From: Sclerodactyla briareus
Taxonomy: Eukaryota > Echinodermata > Holothuroidea > Dendrochirotida > Sclerodactylidae
DNA length: 64,000 bases
Direction of reading: 5' to 3'
NCBI GenBank assembly: GCA_026419785.1
Contig: JAODTK010004832.1
Span: 372,001 to 436,000 of the forward strand
The notes under the pieces were generated by a model that was not told the DNA's origin, did not search any database, and worked only from the letters and a program-made list of their open reading frames with translations. Position 1 is the first letter of the stretch. Each line of letters starts with the position of its first letter. Position numbers and translations under genes: made by a program. Below, one piece after another: positions 11,471-20,657 of this stretch.

Positions 11471-13054
11471 TATATATCAATGGTCTATCTTATAGGCCAC
11501 ACAGGATGATGAGTGAATCTTCTAGTATAATATTTGCAGTCTATTATCTATGTTTTATATTTAGCCTGCTTTTTATTCCAATCGAGTGAAAGGAAAAATG
11601 ATGAAAAAGAAGAAACAGAAAAAAAAATCCTGGGAAGACCGAAATGAGGATGAAATCCCTCTACAGAAAACGGTAGCAAAATAGTTGAATCACGGAGCCA
11701 GTTTTCGTACGAAGAGAATTTTGGACTTGTGACATGAGTTATTGAGTTAACACTGTGAAATTGACATGATATGGTTTCTGCGTGGGAAATGCACAATGAT
11801 GGGACATGAATTGGACTTCAATATTTTTTTTAGTAAATAATAATTTCCCAATAAAACAACATATTTTCGGCTTCGGCGAGTGGGTAATTTGTTAGGCCTA
11901 ATTAGTGCCCGTAGGCAAAAAAAAAAAAAAAAAAAACAATATAGAATAATAAGGTTATGGTCTCCCAAACACGGATGGGAACATCATAATTCCGTTGCCC
12001 AAATGCATCTAAAAATGTGACATGGCTCAGAACTGTTAATAATTTCGTCGTTATAGTTATTGGAGTAGTAATTTTATGACTTGACCTGCTACACCACCTC
12101 GTGTAGTGTATGGTGACAACTTGTTTTCCGATTCAAGAGGATCGGAATTCGAATCCCGAGTCGCCCATATCGTTTTTCCCTTTTCCTGGGGCTTCCTTGT
12201 AGTCTGGATTGATTTGATTGAATTTCAGTTCAGGAATCTCTGGGAAGTTTGGATCAGGAACATCTGTTTTTAATTTGGTATGAGTTACGCCCTAGATGGG
12301 TAATTTTATAGGCCTAACGTTGTTGTATAAACTGTGTTAGCGAAACATGCCTCCTGCATGGTTATAGGCTATATGTTGATCACACTGAGCGTTATACATT
12401 TTGCGCGGCCACCAACACCTTTTCATTAAGGTCAATTGTGGACCTAGACACAGTATTTATTGAAGAATTTTGCACTGAAGTTAACAAGCGCAAGGTCGAA
12501 ACGTCTTGTGCTGCGGACGGCAACTATTCATGTGGCAATTACACTGCATGTTCTTCACCCATCCACATTTATTGTTGTTCCACATCAAAAGCGACCTTAC
12601 TACATCTGTTATAACCTGGGAATGCTTGGAACAGGTCTACACATTAGCCTAATATTGCTATCAGTGCTCAGCACAAAGAACTCAACTAACTCATTCCTAT
12701 GCCTGTATATTAGCTAAATGTACCCAACAAAACTCCAGCACAACTCCTAGGCAGCTAGGTATTGGGGTAGCAGTGAAAAGTGGAAACATACCTAGATTTC
12801 ACATGCCCGGGGGTGGGGGGAGGGGGGGGGGAGAGTCTAGCCACACCAAGGTGATGCATATCGTGTTCGCACGAACGGCCCGTACCCCCCCCCCATGCCC
12901 CAAGTGCCTGTTATCCCAGACACCTCAGTTCTGAAAGACAAAGTAAACAGTCCCTGCTCTACATGCAGGCCAGCCCTGCAGCTCCAAGGAGTAACGTAAA
13001 CAAACCCACTTCACGAGAGTCAATGGGAAGGTGCAGTGGATACCACACATTGGG
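11471..13054. other. Unassigned spacer
   Basis: No convincing coding region. It holds an A-run of about 22 bases (11917-11938), a weak tRNA-like patch (12095-12175), and G-rich then C-rich stretches at 12808-12832 and 12884-12894. Open frames are short and unrecognised. Confidence 0.4.
12095..12175 (+). ncRNA. Possible tRNA-derived SINE fragment
   Basis: 'AATTCGAATCCC' resembles the T-arm/B-box of a Pol III promoter, and the preceding 'GTGTAGTGTATGGTGAC' is a poor A-box. The acceptor arms do not pair and no anticodon arm is clear, so it is at most a decayed tRNA-derived fragment. Confidence 0.2.
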
Positions 13055-13440
13055 GTGGTGGTAATAATTGATTCAATTAAAAATCTAATCACCCACTATG
13101 CAAATACAAATGTAACTCGGCCTAGCCGGTAGCGTGCTTCATTTCATCACCAAGTTTCAACCTGATTGCAGTACGGGTCAGAAGGTACGAATGAAGACTT
13201 ATGGGGTAATTATTGGATTTAATTAAAATCTAATCACACTATGCGAAACAGAATGTAGCTCAGCCTCAGCCTAGCCAGTAGCGGGCTTAATCCACCTACC
13301 AATTTCAACCTGTCCGCAATGGTACGGTTTGAAGTTATGAATGATTGAACGTTACGAACAGACCGGACGAACGAACGAAAACGAACGGACGGACGGAGAG
13401 ACATGATGACTTGTTAGAGCTGCTCTCCGCAGCTAAAAAA
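13055..13440 (+). mobile_element. Small two-unit tandem element with terminal hairpin
   Basis: Two diverged copies of a roughly 145 base unit ('AATTAAAATCTAATCAC', 'CCTAGCCAGTAGCGGGCTT', 'CAATTTCAACCTG') lie at 13063-13200 and 13208-13345. They are followed by a (GGAC/GAAC) run and the hairpin AGCTGC-tctcc-GCAGCT at 13418-13434, then an A-run. The layout parallels families A to D on a smaller scale. Confidence 0.6.
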
Positions 13441-14097
13441 CGGAGTATAGACTGTGTTGTGGCAAGCCTCTCGTGTAGGCTACTTGTTCTCACTGATGAG
13501 CGAAACGGAGCGACTGTGCAATGACTTAGTCGATGTGCAATTATCTTACATGTCCGAGAAATCCCCAAAATGTAATAATAATGTACAAAACAAAAATCTA
13601 TCTGTTAACCTTTGTTTCATTTTCCCTAAGCTCTGTAGCCCTAAGGCTCGCAATGGGCGAGTAACGTATGTTATGCTAGAAAGCGGACGAGCGAAAGCAC
13701 ACCAGGGACCCTACTGATTCGATTGGTTTAATGTTTTCAACAGGGATATGATGCTACTCTGTTCGACCCTTGCTGATATTTAGCTCTCTGGATAGGGATA
13801 GGGACATGATTCACATAAAGTTGATCAAACTCACTGTTTTCAGTGGTGAATCTGACGATATAGCAGGTTTCCTTGACCTCTGTTGCAAGGCCAATCTGCT
13901 TGTTGTCGGGTACATATAGTACGCGCGGTCTGTTTTATCACCAGGACGGAGTTTGCCCGTTGTCTACCCACTGACGTGTAACAGTTGACCTAAAGCCCAC
14001 GCCCCGTTTTCGCTTGTTTGTTCAAAGTCAAATTCTTCGCCTTTAATTCACCAATTCGTTCGTGTGTGTTAGCGGGCATGCACTTCGTTCACATTGA
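13441..14097. other. Unassigned spacer
   Basis: No recognisable gene or repeat. Open frames on both strands in 13335-13717 overlap and look accidental. Confidence 0.4.
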
Positions 14098-15102
14098 ACA
14101 CTAGACATGTGCCGGCGGTAAACGGCCGACGGTTACATCCCGCCCGAATGGCCTAGTGGACTCTTCGGAAAGAAGCCCATTAAACTTTTCGGTCAATTGA
14201 CCTCTGGTGAACCCTTTTGAAAGTGCAGAAGTTCGTCAAAAAATCACGCACGCCCACTTTCGAAATCGTCTAAGATTTTCTCATGGCGGACCTGTACAAC
14301 AAGTCTCAAGTCAATCGGATATTTAGAGCGTTATTTTTGCGAAAACTTCAAATGGATCGCCATGGGGGGTTCAATGGGGCGAAAATGAAGTTGGTCCCCA
14401 AAATGATCGCCATGTTCCGAAACAGTGCAACAACTGCCCAAAAAAAATCAGCCTCGTCAAAAAATACAAGATGGCCGCCGGTGGGAGGGGTGGGGCCATG
14501 CCCACTTTCGGAAATCGTCAGAGATTTCGCCATTGGCGGAACCTCGTCCACCGATTTTCAAGTCAATGAGGGGTAGCGCGTTTATTTTTGCGAAAAAAAA
14601 TTCAAAAATGGCCGCCATTTGTTTGGGGAGGTCCCATGGGGCGAAATTGAAGTGGTCCCAAAACGATAGCATGTTCCGAAACGATGCATATGTGCAAAAA
14701 AGGTCAGTTCGTCGAAAAATCCAAGATGGCCGCCGTGGATGGTGTCGGGCCACGCCCCACTTTCGAAACTTGTTCAAGATTTTTTACATGAGAACATTGG
14801 TGCAAGTTTCAAGTAAATCAGAACAATGCTTGGAGAGCTAGGTGCTAACGAAAATACCAATGGCGTTAGTCGAAAATCCCAAGATGGCCGCCACCAGAGC
14901 GGTGTGGCGACGTTCATTTTCGAACTTGTCCGAGATTTATTCATGACAAACATGGGTGCCAGTGTTGCGAGTAAATCGGACAATGCCGTGGGAGAGCTAG
15001 AGCGCTAACGAGGAACGCGGCGGCGGCGGGGGGACGGAGACGACGGGTTACAGCCAAAACATAGTACCCCCTGGACAACTAAGGTCCCGGGGATATAATT
15101 AG
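14098..15102 (+). mobile_element. Family D interspersed element, copy D2
   Basis: The 5' end 'CTAGACATG' is followed by a GGCGGtaaaCGGCC hairpin-like block. The core has diverged modules, three of them with exact AAGATGGCCGCC (14468, 14723, 14881), alternating with 'GTCCCAAAACGATcGCCATGTTCCGAAAC'-type wording. The 3' end contains the hairpin arms CCCCtGGAC and GTCCcGGGG (15066-15092) before 'ATATAAT'. Open frames of up to 138 codons on both strands belong to the repeat. Confidence 0.75.
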
Positions 15103-15445
15103 GGCAAAAGTCGGTTTGTCAATCACTATGCCCTTATTTAACATTGCGGTCATTCGTGCCGCCGCCCCGTGAGTGAAATTCTAAAGCTCCTAATGTCCCG
15201 CCCATTGATGCCTTTTTTTTTCAGGTGGGTGGTGTTCAATCAGACACTCATTGAATTTTTGGCTAAAAAGGGATCAGTTGGAACACAGACCATTTGTACA
15301 ATAGATCATTCTCACCTCTCAGATACTTTTACGTTCATTAAAGTAGAGGATTGGATATAAGATAGATAAACATGTCAAAACCGCATGCCCATTCTCTGTC
15401 CCGTCCGTAACCCCTCCTTGGAAAACCCTATATATATATAGTAGA

Positions 15446-15532
<87 letters not shown>

Positions 15533-15816
15533 CAAACACTTGAAATGTTTGTTCTAATGTAAATGTTTTTTCTTCACTTGGACTACATAAGAAATATTTG
15601 GACCGCTGTACGTTGGTTTACAGGCCTCTTCCGTCGCTAACAGGTACAGCAAAGGTGTAGACCATAGACCGATAGACAGATACTCCAAGCGACATGGGGA
15701 TTTTCATTTAGTTTTCATGCAGCAATTCAGAAGCTATTTAATGTAGGCCTATTCTTAAATAATTCGCAAAATCATTCGCATTGACTCCCAATCCGTTCTT
15801 GGTGATACTCACCTAC
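15103..15816. other. Spacer between opposed D copies, with (TA)n
   Basis: No gene recognised. It contains a (TA)n microsatellite and lies between D2 (forward) and D3 (reverse). Confidence 0.5.
15428..15531. repeat. (TA)n microsatellite
   Basis: About 100 bases of TA dinucleotides with a few interruptions. It is self-complementary and sits roughly midway between the inverted D2 and D3 copies. Confidence 0.95.
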
Positions 15817-16425
15817 TTATACCCCCACTTCGGGGATGTTATGGTTTGGCATCGTCGTCCCCACCGCCGTGCCGGAAAATTCCGTGTGGAATGCAATACT
15901 CTTTCAGCAAGGTCCGATTGACAGGAAACTTTGCACCGTGTGTAGCCCTTACGGAATCTCAGATGAGTTGTTCGAATGTGGGGTCGTGGTACCAATCTGG
16001 CGGTTGGAATTGTTGAATTTTCAACGAAACTGAATTAAAGGTTTGTACAATAACCCAGTGTGATAGTCTGATGAAAAATCTCGATATTGGTAAAAATGGT
16101 GGGCAGTCTTCCGGATCGCTTGATGGCGGCCCATCTTGGATTTTTGCTGATTTGATAGTTTTGAAGCATGGCGATCATTCTGAGACTTGTTTCGCCCCAT
16201 ACAACCCGACCCGGCGGCCATTTTGAATTTTTTCGAAAGTGTTTTTTTTTTTTCTAGGCAGATTTGGCATTTGCATATTTTGGGGCATGGTGTGTGCAAC
16301 CGACCTCCCACTTCCCTGGGTCATAAATCCCCTTCTGATTGAAATAGAGCGAACAATGTCACCCTCTGATTGATCGAAAGTGGGATATACACGTTGGCGG
16401 TTTACCCGCCAGGCGATGTCTAGTT
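15817..16425 (-). mobile_element. Family D interspersed element, copy D3 (reverse)
   Basis: Same family as D1 and in the same reverse orientation. The left edge is 'CCCCCACTTCGGGGATgTTATGG' followed by 'GCATCGTCGTCcCCACCGCC'. The right edge at 16386-16425 has the GGCGGtttaCCCGCC hairpin and 'CTAGTT'. It is shorter than D1 because core modules are missing. Confidence 0.7.
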
Positions 16426-17835
16426 TTAATATGCAGGCATCACTTAATATTATAATGGCTCCCCATTGTTAACCGCATCATATTCAGGGTAGCTGTGAGC
16501 TCTCGCACCTCGGGCGCATCGATCAAGAGTCACGTTAGAGCATAGCGTATAATGTGTTCTTTATTTTGTTTACGGGTGTCTACTATTTCACAATTGATCT
16601 TGATCGCCCTCGTGACCTAAAGATTCCCATATTCACAGAATATTTGTTATCTGTCACTTGGAATAATTAACCTATGAATGCATTCATAATAAAATTTCAG
16701 AATAACAGGTTCAAATTTATTGAAACAGCTGTGAATCATATCGGTAAAATTGTACCAAGAATACAGGTACACTTCTATTCTGATCTTGCATTCACGCAGT
16801 TGGCCTATTCTGTTAATACGACACGGCCGTTTGTGTGTCTGAATGTCTGTCCAGTAACGCCCCATTTTTTCTTTTCCGCCCTCGATTTTCAATGGGAAGA
16901 GCTATACCAAAACATGTGGAGTCAAAACACGAAGACCTCCCCTCACACTTGAAATGGGGTGGAGGTCATGTTGCCAATCACTGGGACATTTGGGCTCCCT
17001 GGAAAGGGTCACCTGCTAAAAACGATTCACACTCTCCGAAACCGAAATCGAATGATACCCTTGAAGAATGCCAAGAGTCACCTTTGGAGCGTCGTCTAGT
17101 ATTCAGGTTTTCCAAGTCGATCCGTGCTAGAGCAACACACATATCTGCATATTGCGAACGGGCAATTCGTTCATCATGAGTGATATTACTTCGCGCACCG
17201 ACCTGATCAGTCGGTAACGTCTGAAGGCGCAAAAAGCCCGGAGTCATGAAATCGAAATTTAAAATAAGGGATATACCAATTAAGTCAATATTTTTACTTT
17301 TGGAATTAACGAAACTCGAAACAACACTATAGATTACTATAGCCATTTATTGTTCGTGGGTGTATTTTTTTTTTTTTTTTGGCTGGAATTTAGAAGAAAA
17401 AATTAATAGCGCAAGTAACGTAATTTTTTTATTTGGCAGCCAGAGACTCATGATCTTGGTTTTATTGAAATTTGTGAAGTAGGCCTATATTAGTGTGGTA
17501 GTTATAGTATAATATAGGAATTGAAGAGCGAGAGGGAGTTGACTAAAGTTTCACGTATCGGTATTATTGCTTCATTTTGGATATTGATCCATGACAACCT
17601 CTGAAAAATGAATAGTGGAAAATTGCACATCCTTATGCGCACTATTTGACGAATTATTTACAAACTCTCGTAGGCCTACCTCTGACATGAATATATGAAC
17701 TCCGCCGCTGTCATGGAATAGCAATTCTCACTAATTTTTTTTGTGATAATGTTAATATTCTTGAATTGTAATAACACACTCGAAAGTTTACCCCTCCTTC
17801 ATATTGGTCATGTAAATATGACTGAACCTCTGGTA
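16426..17835. other. Unassigned spacer
   Basis: Open frames of 92 codons (16674-16952) and 114 codons (16835-17179) occur but overlap each other in different frames, contain no recognised motif and have no splice context I can defend. T-runs lie at 17366-17380. Treated as non-coding. Confidence 0.4.
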
Positions 17836-18583
17836 CTTTTCGATTCCTTGACTCCAGCCAGGTAATCCATGCAGTCATGATAGTGTGTGTGTATGTATGT
17901 ATGTATGTATGTATGTATGTATGTACATGCTGTACATGTGTAAAGCGCCTTGAGCAGCTGTCAGCTGGATACGTGCGCTATATAAAGACTACATTATTAT
18001 TATTATTATTATTACATTATTAATTTATCATTATGACATTATTATTGTAGTTATATTATGTATTGTGGTGTGTGTACGCCGGCTTGTGAAGAGCATAACT
18101 CGACCCCACCTGGATGGATGAAGCCCCCATATTTTGGTACTTTGTGTTCCCCATAATGGATAATTATCCCTATTGTTTATAAGTTAAAATTGGTGTGACT
18201 TTCTAATGGGGAGTACAATCACCCTATTGTTTTTGGTGTAGACCAGGGGTCATTTTGGGCAACATATTGAAAAATTGTGAAAAATTGATATTTTGGGGAA
18301 TTTCAGGTCGTGAAGAACATAACTTGACCCCACAGATCGAGAGCGTCAACTTGGTATGTGAGTTTCCCATAATGAGAAACATGATCCCCATTGTTTTGGG
18401 GTCATGTTAGAGTTCATCTGAGGTTATTAGATGTCAAAGTCTGAACATCTCGTGAAGAGGATAAGTCCAAAGCGGCTTGGTCCAATCAAGTTAAATTTCG
18501 TAGAGAAGTACAAGCACCCTATTGTTTTTGGTGTAGACCAGGGGTCATTTTGGGCAACATATTGAAAAATTGTGAAAAATTTT
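17836..18583 (+). mobile_element. Family A interspersed element, copy A3 (3' truncated)
   Basis: The 5' end 'GATTCCTTGACTCCAG', then 'CATGCAGTCATGATAG' and a (GTAT)n tract at 17886-17925, is intact. A foreign LINE/SINE tail follows, then two tandem units ('GCTTGTGAAgAGCATAACTCGACCCC' near 18081 and 18304). The usual 3' hairpin is missing because the DIRS-like element begins at about 18584. Confidence 0.75.
17930..18058 (+). repeat. LINE/SINE 3' tail with (ATT)n, nested in A3
   Basis: 'TGTAAAGCGCCTTGAGCAGCT' and 'TGCGCTATATAAAG' followed by ATT repeats is the familiar 3' tail shared by CR1/L2-like LINEs and their SINE partners: a GCGC stem-loop, then a microsatellite. No body of the element remains. 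Confidence 0.6.
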
Positions 18584-18677
18584 AAATTTATTGCGCTGGA
18601 CTGCAATTACCTGTTTACACTAACTGTGCAGTATGCACTACAGCTAGCTAGATCTGGCATTATTGTCTGGCCTGAAG
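18584..18677 (+). repeat. DIRS-like left inverted terminal repeat
   Basis: Its inner half pairs with 19456-19500. Its outer half ('TTATTGCGCTGGACTGCAAT') pairs with 18962-19008 of the internal block. Confidence 0.7.
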
Positions 18678-18946
18678 CTTTTTGGTAAAGTTATTTTCAA
18701 TCTGAAAAATGTTGTACACTCTGAGATAGTGTTGTTGATTCATTTTTCGCTGGAGCCGATCGGCCATGAATTGTGGGCCTGGTTCGCTAGCATAGCATTA
18801 GAAGAGATCATGAAGGCAGCAGCGTGGAAGACCCCATTGTCTTTTGTATCTCACTCCTTGACGGACACCCTGTCAGCAGAGGAAGCTTTCGCCAGGGCGG
18901 TTCTTCACCGTCCTCAACAACGAGTTCCGGACCACCCTCAATCTTA
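18678..18946 (+). pseudogene. DIRS-like tyrosine recombinase C-terminus (dead)
   Basis: The open frame reads 'IGHELWAWFASIAL', then 'EEIMKAAAWKTPLSFVSHSL' and 'TDTLSAEEAFARAVL'. In tyrosine recombinases of DIRS-type elements this block carries a HxxR motif and, after 'AAxWKxxxxF', the nucleophilic tyrosine in a (H/F)YL context. Here the Arg position is Trp (codon at 18774) and the Tyr position is Ser (codon at 18855), and a few residues between the two motifs appear deleted. The protein would be catalytically dead. Only about the last 90 residues remain of a domain usually around 250 or more. Family assignment is from motif pattern only. Confidence 0.6.
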
Positions 18947-18954
18947 GCTTGTGT

Positions 18955-19070
18955 CACGTCTGCACAGGTTAGTGGTAAAAGGTAAGTGCAGTCAGCGCAA
19001 TAAATTGCCCCAAACCCCCGTTATGGCAATTTATAAGCGATGCACTTACCTCTACCACGGCCCACCCACC
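18955..19070 (+). repeat. DIRS-like internal complementary region
   Basis: 'GGTTAGTGGTAAAAGGTAAG' through 'CGCAATAAAT' is complementary to the left terminus. 'GGCAATTTATAAGCG' through 'CACTTACCTCTACCAC' is complementary to the right terminus (19513-19548). The two halves also pair with each other as an imperfect hairpin around a C-rich loop. In DIRS elements this region is thought to template joining of the termini during circle formation. Confidence 0.7.
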
Positions 19071-19455
19071 TCCCCAAGTCGGAACACGTTGGGGCGTCTA
19101 CAAGCCTGGAGTCGCAGGGAGCTTGCAACCTCAGTGGGACCGTTTCAGGTCATGGGGGTCGGACTCATACTCTCTCGACTGACGAGGCCCGACCATTGGC
19201 CTACATGACTATGTTTTGAAGACGATTGGAGTCTCTCGTTCAGGGTCAGTATAGTGGTTTCAGCCAAAGGTGGACACGATCTCAGTGGTCAGGAACCAGA
19301 AGGAGCTACATTTCGGGTGAGATCGAACTCATTTACTTGTCCAGCTCTCTCACCTCGCTCCACAGAGCTTCTTCTCCCTACAGTTCCGCTCCTATCCTCT
19401 AATCCGCTGAGCTCCGTTTCGTCAGCCAAAATTTTGGAATGGCGGAGGTGCCCAC

Positions 19456-19548
19456 CTTCAGGCCAGACAATTATGCCAGATCTAGCTAGCTGGTAGGTGG
19501 CTACTGGCAACAGGTTAGTGGTAAAAGGTAAGTGCATCGCCTATAAAC
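19456..19548 (+). repeat. DIRS-like right inverted terminal repeat
   Basis: Reverse complement of the left repeat over 'CTTCAGGCCAGAC' and 'AGATCTAGCTAGCTG'. The outer end 'AAAAGGTAAGTGCATCGC' matches the internal block rather than the left end exactly. Family B wording begins directly after it. Confidence 0.7.
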
Positions 19549-19989
19549 ATAATAGCTTCTGTTAGAATGAAGCAATGAGGAACGCGTAAGCCATAGTTCC
19601 TGTGACAATTTTACTGCTGTTATAAGCTCATTTATGCGCCTAATTGCATAATTTATTCCAATTTCCAACTTGGTAAGAATTTCGCCAAACTCAGTAGGTA
19701 TGGTCCGTTAACATTTTCTGAATCTGATGTGTTGATGTTCATGAATTTGATTGAATTCCACCATATAATAGCTTCTGTTAGAATAAGCACTGAGGAAGAA
19801 TAAACCATAGCTCCTGTGACAATTTTACTGCTGTTATAAGCTGCCCATAAAAGCTGCAAACCCTCTCTCACCCAACCAATTTTGATTAGGTTGATTAGAC
19901 CTACAAAAATACTGTAAACAAATTCTTTCCTCTCTTCTTGCCTGGGGACGCATGCCCAACACATATGTGCCTGAATTGCACCATTTGTT
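19549..19989 (+). mobile_element. Family B fragment, copy B9
   Basis: It matches the distal part of copy B8 (62570-62900): 'TAGCTTCTGTTAGAATgAAGCA', 'TAATTGCATAATTTATTCC', 'CAACTTGGTAAGAATTTCGCC', 'TTACTGCTGTTATAAGCTG', 'CCTGGGGACGCaTGCCCAAC'. An internal roughly 200 base piece is repeated twice. Copy A4 starts inside its end. Confidence 0.7.
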
Positions 19990-20657
19990 ATTCCTTGACG
20001 AAGTCAGAGCAATATATGCAGTCATGACAGTGTGTGTGTATGTATGTGTGTATGTAACGCTGGATTGTTAAACACGATAACTCGACCCCACCTATATGAA
20101 TGAAGCTCACACTTGGTATGTGTGTTCCCCATGAGTACATCAACCCTGTTGTTTTGGGATCAGGTTTGAGGTCACCGGAGGTCAAAGTCTGAAAACCTTG
20201 TAAACACGCTAAGTCCAGAATGGTTGGTCTGATCAAGTTTAAATTGATGTATAGCTTTCTTATGGGGAGTACAGGAACTTTTTTCATTCTGGTCGGGGTG
20301 AATTTTGGTCAATATAGAAAATGTGTGAAAAGCCGATATTTCGTCCAATTCCGGCTGGTAAACACGATAACTCGACCCCACCTATATGAATGAAGCTCAC
20401 ACTTGGTATGTGTGTTCCCCATGAGTACATCAACCCTGTTGTTTTGGGACAGGTTGAGGTCACCGGAGGTCAAAGTCTGAAAACCTTGGAATTTAGTGTG
20501 TAGCTTTCTTATCAAGAGTACAGTATAGGAACTCTATTAGTTGGTTGGGAGAAGTGGGAAATTTGTCAGACGTTATGTTGCCAATTTGTCCGTGTGTCTG
20601 GCTATAGGTTGTCTGAAAGAGTCAAGGAATCACTAAGCCTTTTGGCTTTCTGGTTAA
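19990..20657 (+). mobile_element. Family A interspersed element, copy A4 (complete ends)
   Basis: 5' subterminal repeat ATTCCTTGAC at 19990-19999, a TG tract, and two tandem units. One unit block recurs almost identically at 20055-20190 and 20350-20480. The 3' subterminal repeat GTCAAGGAATC is at 20621-20631 and the hairpin AAGCCTTTTGGCTT at 20635-20648. Half-site pairs with 4 base spacing lie near 20169-20184 and 20457-20472. Confidence 0.85.

Larger units (their letters stand above)
18584..19548 (+). mobile_element. Miniature DIRS-like retroelement
   Basis: Three lines of evidence agree. First, the ends are inverted repeats of about 90 bases: 18584-18677 and 19456-19548 share, in opposite orientation, 'CAGCTAGCTAGATCTGGCAT' and 'GTCTGGCCTGAAG'. 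Second, an internal block at 18955-19070 is complementary first to the outer end of the left repeat and then to the outer end of the right repeat, which is the internal complementary region diagnostic of DIRS elements. Third, the coding remnant before that block resembles the end of a tyrosine recombinase, which is the 3'-most domain in DIRS. Gag, RT and RNase H are missing, so this is an internally deleted, non-autonomous copy. It sits between A3 and a family B fragment. Confidence 0.7.

Noticed and set aside
14130-14180. A-box-like TGGCCTAGTGGAC suggesting a tRNA or SINE
   Set aside because: There is no B-box at the right distance and no cloverleaf pairing; it lies at the start of D2.
16674-17179. 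Two overlapping plus-strand frames of 92 and 114 codons
   Set aside because: Different frames, no recognised motif, no splice or promoter context.
17886-17925. Possible CRISPR-like or phased array
   Set aside because: It is a plain (GTAT)n microsatellite. No spacer-repeat array of CRISPR type was seen anywhere in the window.
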